Under the pieces are notes generated by a model, which was not told where the DNA came from, searched no databases, and saw only the letters and a list, made by a program, of their open reading frames with translations. Positions 59,269-64,000 of a stretch of 64,000 bases of DNA are shown in pieces (position 1 is the first letter of the stretch; each line of letters begins with the position of its first letter). The translations under genes and the position numbers were made by a program. This DNA comes from Apostichopus californicus (taxonomy: Eukaryota > Echinodermata > Holothuroidea > Aspidochirotida > Stichopodidae). Where the stretch lies: the NCBI GenBank assembly GCA_020650975.1, contig JAIPMN010000763.1, positions 17,474 through 81,473 of the forward strand. The letters are read 5' to 3'.

Positions 59269-59480
59269 TTTGACATCCTCCTTCGCAACGATTTGCGAAA
59301 ATTATACACTGTTATTTGAGACTCCAATAGCTCTACTACCGATCTTACTAGTAAGCACTAACTTTCTGGAATCACGGGACCACTGCCGACGGCAGTTTCA
59401 ACATCAATTCATCAACATACCTAATCGCTACATGCTAAAATAAACCTCACAAACTGCATGAACATACACGGTGGGACTGA
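59269..59480 (-). promoter_or_regulatory. MOSPD2 upstream flank (putative promoter region)
   Basis: Sequence just upstream of the start codon. No TATA box at a convincing position. It contains two perfect short palindromes: CTTACTAGTAAG at 59344-59355 and ACTGCCGACGGCAGT at 59382-59396. An upstream ATG at 59276-59274 overlaps the main start out of frame. The transcription start is unknown. Confidence 0.35.
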
Positions 59481-60085
59481 AATATTGAACATATGTCAAT
59501 AGTCATAGAAAGGCTATGCCATGTAATATGGAAATATTTTCATAGGTGGGGTATCCAGTTCTATGGTGATATCACAAGTAGCTTAATTAGCAAGGAGCAA
59601 CATGGTACCAGTGAAACAGTGGAAAAGGACCCCCCAGGAAGGAGATTGACATTTGGCTATAACGATTCTGCGAGATATTTACTATCAATTAAATCGATTT
59701 ATTTTTTAGGGACTGACTTACAAGTGAAGGCCCGCCGGGTCCATTTGATGATTCCAAGGGGCTTTAAGCAGTAGGCTACATTGGACCATATGAAGCATAA
59801 TAATAAGTGTTGGTGGGCCCGATTGGCAGATAGGAGAAATAACTCATTTTGATACGGATAAGCAATGGTCCCTATATTAGTACATGCATGTGGCAGTTTG
59901 GTTTACTGACTGCACGTTTAATATCAGAAAGCCTATAATAGCCATTTTTGGCGCCCGCCTACGGCCACCCATGCAGTGGCCATATCTTCAGTCAGAGTGG
60001 TTATATTATTCTTCACTGCATGTACTTGTCATCGAACCCCAACCCTTGGCCCCAGGAGGCCCAAAAGGCCTGGTTACACCACTGA
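59481..60085. other. Intergenic stretch upstream of MOSPD2
   Basis: Two open frames on the plus strand (59493-59774 and 59884-60249) have no recognisable domain. Nothing else is seen. Confidence 0.45.
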
Positions 60086-60345
60086 GGGTATATAGCAAAC
60101 ACAAAAACGTTTTTAAAACGTTATTAAAACGTTTCGTCTTTTGTTTTGATAACGTTATTTGTGGTGTAATGAATATGTCACGAAAACGTTTTCAGGCTAT
60201 TATTTCAAAACATTTTTCGTTAAAACATAAATATAACATTAATATCTGATAAAAACGTTATGCCGACGTTTTTATAACACCACATTTAACGTTATAAAAA
60301 CATATTTTAGAGGCTCTTTTAAAAATGTTATGATAACGTTTTGAT
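60086..60345. repeat. AACGTT-rich repeat patch
   Basis: Eight AACGTT palindromes lie at 60107, 60117, 60128, 60151, 60185, 60254, 60288 and 60335, mostly within AAAACGTTTT/ATAACGTTAT contexts, in only about 235 bp. The left edge (GCAAACACAAAAACGTTT at about 60096) looks like a transposon end, but I cannot find a matching inverted right end. Confidence 0.65.
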
Positions 60346-62072
60346 ATCACGTTAATTTAAATTCATCACTCCCTGAGCCCGCTAAAGCATAGAAAGATTT
60401 TAATCAAACCATTTTGTACCATATATTAGCCTAATGGCTGGACACTTTAGAGGCGAGGGATCCAGAGGCACATGGTGACCTGCCTAACCTCCCGGCCCTC
60501 CCAGGCCCTGACCTGCCAAAAAGTGCGCCATTCAAATATAAACTAGACCTTGGTGATTGTGAATGCATATTTACAGAGCAAGTCTTCGTTATATACTTCC
60601 AATAATTTACAGGGTGAGCACTGTATACCTCTGTACCAGACACGCTCACCATAAATCGGACATGGCGAAAAATAAACTAGTGAAAAGAGTCATGGCAGGT
60701 TGATCGAGGTGAAGATCACTGCACCCCCCCCCCCCCCGGACATTTGGAAATATAGAATAACTTGCTTCAAACACACTACCCCAACCCCACCCCACTCCCT
60801 CGTATCCGAGGAACAATCGATATCAAATTATCTATCACGCACATGCCATAATGTGTAGCTCATCGGCAGTAATGTTGGCCACTATATATAACCTTTCTTA
60901 AGCCAATGCTTCCGCCAAGTTTGTTTTGCTAACTATATAGCCAGGGTTAGCAGGCTGATCACTCTAGCTTGGTTTCAATTTCATTTATCTCTTATTTCTG
61001 TTTGCAATTATGGAAATTGCTACGTTGAGTAGGATGGCTGTTAAAAATTAAAGTGTTTCGCTCAAGTTTTTTGTGCACCTTCAACGAGATGTTTGGACTC
61101 GAACTTCATCACTTAGAGTTTTACTAGATGTCGCATTGGAAAATATTCCTTGTAATAAATTCATAAAGGCTTTATATCAAGAGAACATATAAAGAAGCTC
61201 GCTTGTTGCGAGTTCCTGTGCGATATATCTAAAACTTCACATCACGTATCAAATACTTAGTGTATGATAATCCATCGAGACTCGGGAATCTATTTTGAAT
61301 GGTTTAACAGGCATTTTCTGGATCCTGCTGTTGAAGAGTGTCAAGGTTTTTCAAGCGTCGCAATCTGAAGTTTCCAAGTTCAGTCATATCGTCTTGAGAG
61401 GGACTTCTTATTTGTCCCTTCTATTCGACTCAGAGCCGTATGTAGACAAGTCTCTGATTCGACTCGAAGCCGTATTATTAGAGTGGTGTCTTTCTGTGGG
61501 ATGCAGCGCTTCCCAACAACTCACCATCCGCGTTCAATAATGCTAACATTGTGCAAAGACTACGTTATGACCAAAGAACTAATTTTAGGCTTGACTGCTC
61601 TGGGAACTGCGCTGCACTGTCCAACACTTAAATACGAGTAGAAAATTGCATCTTTGACTTCAGTTTTGTGTCTTCAAAGTTATCTTCAGTGAATGGTGAG
61701 TATCTTTTGGAAATATTATAATCATAGAATACTGTTGTAACCAAGTGTGACTATGGTAGTCGGTTATGCTTTACTTGGCTACTTGCCTATTACTTTGCCT
61801 ACAGTACTAGTACTACCATAGGTTTAGTTAGTACGGTAAGTTAGGCATACTAACGTTACAGCAATACTTTTTTTAGAAAAACTGTAACGGTGTAGGCTAA
61901 TGAACTCAGTCGATGTCCTCATCGACCGGTTGAGATGTTTTCCAGAAGCTGCTTGAATGATAGCACACTTTAGGCAGATTTGAGCTCTGTTTGTAGTTTA
62001 ATCCACAGGAGGACAGAGCGTGGATAACGTGAATACTTATAACATCTCTTCGGGCTGTTAGAGTTTCATAGT
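60346..62072. other. Intergenic stretch, no gene confirmed
   Basis: Contains poly-C at 60723-60737. A small duplication (ATTCGACTC.GAGCCGTAT-like) spans about 61424-61476. A sequence GAATGGTGAGTATC at 61690-61703 would make an ATG directly before a consensus donor on the plus strand. No protein domain is seen in the open frame at 61295-61540. Confidence 0.4.
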
Positions 62073-62246
62073 TCAAATCATGACTGAGATGTACGAGATG
62101 CTGGTGCGTCAACTATTATACAAATTTTATTTATTTATTTATTTATTTATTTAATTTATTTATTTATTTAAATAAAATAAATAAATAAATAAAATTTGTA
62201 TAATAGTTGACGCACCAGCATCTCGTACATCTCAGTCATGATTTGA
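62073..62246. repeat. Perfect 72-bp inverted repeat around an (ATTT)n core
   Basis: Left arm 62073-62144 and right arm 62175-62246 are exact reverse complements over 72 bp, separated by 30 bp of A/T-only sequence that is itself partly self-complementary. The outer ~50 bp of each arm is complex sequence (for example GAGATGCTGGTGCGTCAACT at about 62095-62114); the inner part is ATTT/AAAT repeat. Similarity stops sharply outside the arms. It could be an inverted duplication, a fold-back element or a sequencing/assembly fold-back. Confidence 0.95.
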
Positions 62247-63268
62247 TATAATTGGATGTAAAATGCACCAATGCAACAGATTGTTTTGAACAGACAGGTT
62301 TCTCTGCTCTCTTACCATTGAAAAAAGTGCTATCAAAAAAGTATAACCCATGGTTCTATTTCATAGAGTCCAATAGAGCGGATTTTGCATGCAATCAACG
62401 AGCAATTGACCAATCAAAAGGCCGGAATATAATTAGGTGTTGTATAAAACTGTATAACAAGATGAAGAATGTTTTTGGGCTTAATGCCATGGGTTCCTTT
62501 ATACAAGGTCATGATGCCTTATTGATAAGCCCATCCTATCGTTGAAGACGCATAGCCATGGTACAAATTAAAGTCATTGGTATTAATTGGCACCTACCAA
62601 GGTTATCATCTTCAAAATAAGCCTGAGGATTGTGAAATATTAACAATGTGGTTAGGCCCCCCATACGGCCATAGGCTAGTATTAAGTGTGGATACCTACT
62701 TTTAGAATGGTAGTAAATGCTTGTTGCAACATGAGCATGGATGACCATTCTCTAAATTTCTAGCGTGTTTGGAGTAACATGGATGACCCTTTAGCTCAGA
62801 CTCACACTAAAGAGCTACAGTAGGCCTACAGTAGTGTTTCAAAAAGTCTTTGAAAATGCACATAGGCCTAAGCACCTTTCTTTTATTAATATTAAGGTCT
62901 TGTTACATTGTTTGGCCTAACTTTGAAATTTATTTGATGTTCATATTCTGTTATGCAGTGCAGAGTAGACAGTCACTGGGTAGGATGGGCATATTGAGAA
63001 CCACATCTTTACATGCATATTATATCCACAATATTCAAGATTTACAAAAATTAATATTTATTGAAGCAAGTATATAACCAAAAGGAGTTTCTGCTGTGGC
63101 TACACTAGCTCAGTGGTCATACTGCAACGACATTGGCAAGAATATTACTCTGCAATCAGCCACAATGTTAAAAATAGCTTCAAAGTTCAAATTGGCTGTT
63201 GTTGGCAGTTTTTACCTGTATTTTACCTGGATCGCCACTCTTCTCTGCGTTGGTGCTTGAAGAATGGC
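62247..63268. other. Intergenic stretch, nothing recognised
   Basis: A 97-codon plus-strand frame (62252-62545) begins just past the palindrome but matches no family I know. CACTAGCTCAGTGGTCATA at about 63104-63122 looks like a tRNA A-box, but no B-box follows. Confidence 0.45.
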
Positions 63269-63612
63269 TTTTAAGGATAGAAGGTCTCGTGACCCTTAAA
63301 GATCCTGTTGCTGGCTAGCCTGATTTTAAACTGGTTTAATGACTTTGCTGTAATTACATGATCTGGCAGTTTGTTCCACACTTTCCAGATTTGGCAAAAA
63401 TATGAATTTCTTCTTATTTCTAGTCTCACTTGTTTTGGCCTTATTTTTTTTTTAATTTCCCCTTGTTGTTGATAGTTCCAGAAACTCAATTATTTGTTCC
63501 ACGTCTATATCAATATTCCTGTTAATAATGTTGTACATTGTGATTAAGTCTTGTCGAAGGTGTCTTTTTTGCATTGAGAGTAGATCCAGCTTGACAAGTT
63601 CTAGCAGTAACA
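63269..63612 (-). mobile_element. CR1-like LINE 3' coding end, frameshifted
   Basis: On the minus strand: LVKLDLLSMQKRHLRQDLIT, MYNIINRNIDID and LSTTRGN, then a frameshift at a poly-A run (about 63441-63452), then RPKQVRLEIRRNSYF, VWNKLPDHVITAKSLNQFK and IRLASNRIF. This fits the CR1-family C-terminus ('L..L.RRRLRGDLIxxYKIhNG ... STTRGH ... LDLRKxFFSxRVVxxWNxLPxxVVNAxSLNxFKxRLD'). It is a truncated, dead copy with no catalytic domain. Confidence 0.85.
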
Positions 63613-64000
63613 GTCAGTTGTCATATACACACAATGAGCCTACAACAGTTAAAAGCATAACTTTATTACCGAATTGGCCTATAGATAAGTCAAAGGTGAC
63701 CACACATTCCGACTTCTAGGAACAGTCCCGGATTTCATGTACCGTCCCCGGATTAAAAGTGTCCCATGAATATAGATCTTCAGGTTTGAAAAAGACCGTG
63801 AATAATTTTGATTTTATCTCTTTAATAGCCTTGTTCTCCTAGAGATAGCTTGAACTTAATTAAACCATGATTGTTTATGACCACAGATGAAAAGATCATT
63901 TGTGGCTCACAGATAAAGGCAAGCCAGAGCATGAAATAGTATCATTGCTTGACAGTCACTTGAAAAGCATTATGTTTCATGAAGTGATGAATAAGGAGAC
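63613..64000. other. Window end, nothing recognised
   Basis: No coding or repeat signal is recognised in the last ~390 bp. The more 5' part of the LINE is not visible here. Confidence 0.45.

Noticed and set aside
63097-63170. tRNA-like A-box (CTAGCTCAGTGG)
   Set aside because: No B-box (GGTTCGA-type) at the right distance and no cloverleaf can be drawn. Probably chance or a very old fragment.

Overview
This is AT-rich, intron-containing animal genomic DNA. The one gene I can reconstruct with confidence is a 16-exon MOSPD2 ortholog on the minus strand (45361-59268). Its CRAL-TRIO and MSP domains read through intact, and every intron is GT-AG with matching phase. The rest is intergenic and is dominated by interspersed and tandem repeats. 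I infer a marine invertebrate deuterostome, most likely an echinoderm such as a sea cucumber. The grounds are the conserved MOSPD2 architecture, tRNA-derived SINEs with a CCTTGGGCAAG core, LINE tails of the 'gcgctatataa + trinucleotide' type, and abundant TGACCTTTGACCTCC-type repeats. The species assignment is inference, not proof.

Layout. 1-45 kb has no gene I can support. It holds a 50-bp satellite (4.2-5.0 kb); three blocks of a repeat family carrying DR1-like TGACCTTTGACCT motifs (8.6, 18.1 and 28.1 kb); an inverted pair of a ~340-bp dispersed repeat (7.3 and 20.2 kb); a TTAA-flanked MITE with terminal inverted repeats (11.7 kb) and a truncated sister copy (44.1 kb); several minisatellites (13.0, 23.6, 31.9, 34.4, 35.2 and 36.9 kb); a tRNA-derived SINE (36.3 kb); and decayed LINE pieces (15.1 and 38.1 kb). 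A short Myb/SANT-like coding relic lies at 15.9 kb.

45.4-59.3 kb is MOSPD2, read right to left. The predicted 602-residue protein has an N-terminal CRAL-TRIO lipid-transfer domain, a long acidic linker, a VAP-like MSP domain and a C-terminal membrane anchor. That is the layout of an ER-anchored, FFAT-binding contact-site protein. Its introns hold a sense-oriented SINE, a 25-bp minisatellite, a degenerate longer repeat and a polypurine tract.

59.3-64 kb has the gene's upstream flank with two short perfect palindromes, a patch of repeated AACGTT, a strikingly perfect 72-bp-arm inverted repeat around an (ATTT)n core at 62.1 kb, and a frameshifted CR1-like LINE 3' end at 63.3 kb. No CRISPR, operon or prokaryotic feature is present, and I found no functional tRNA or rRNA gene. 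The most unusual signals are the 62.1-kb palindrome, the 109-bp tandem repeat whose units each fold as a near-perfect dyad (23.6 kb), and the TTAA MITE family.
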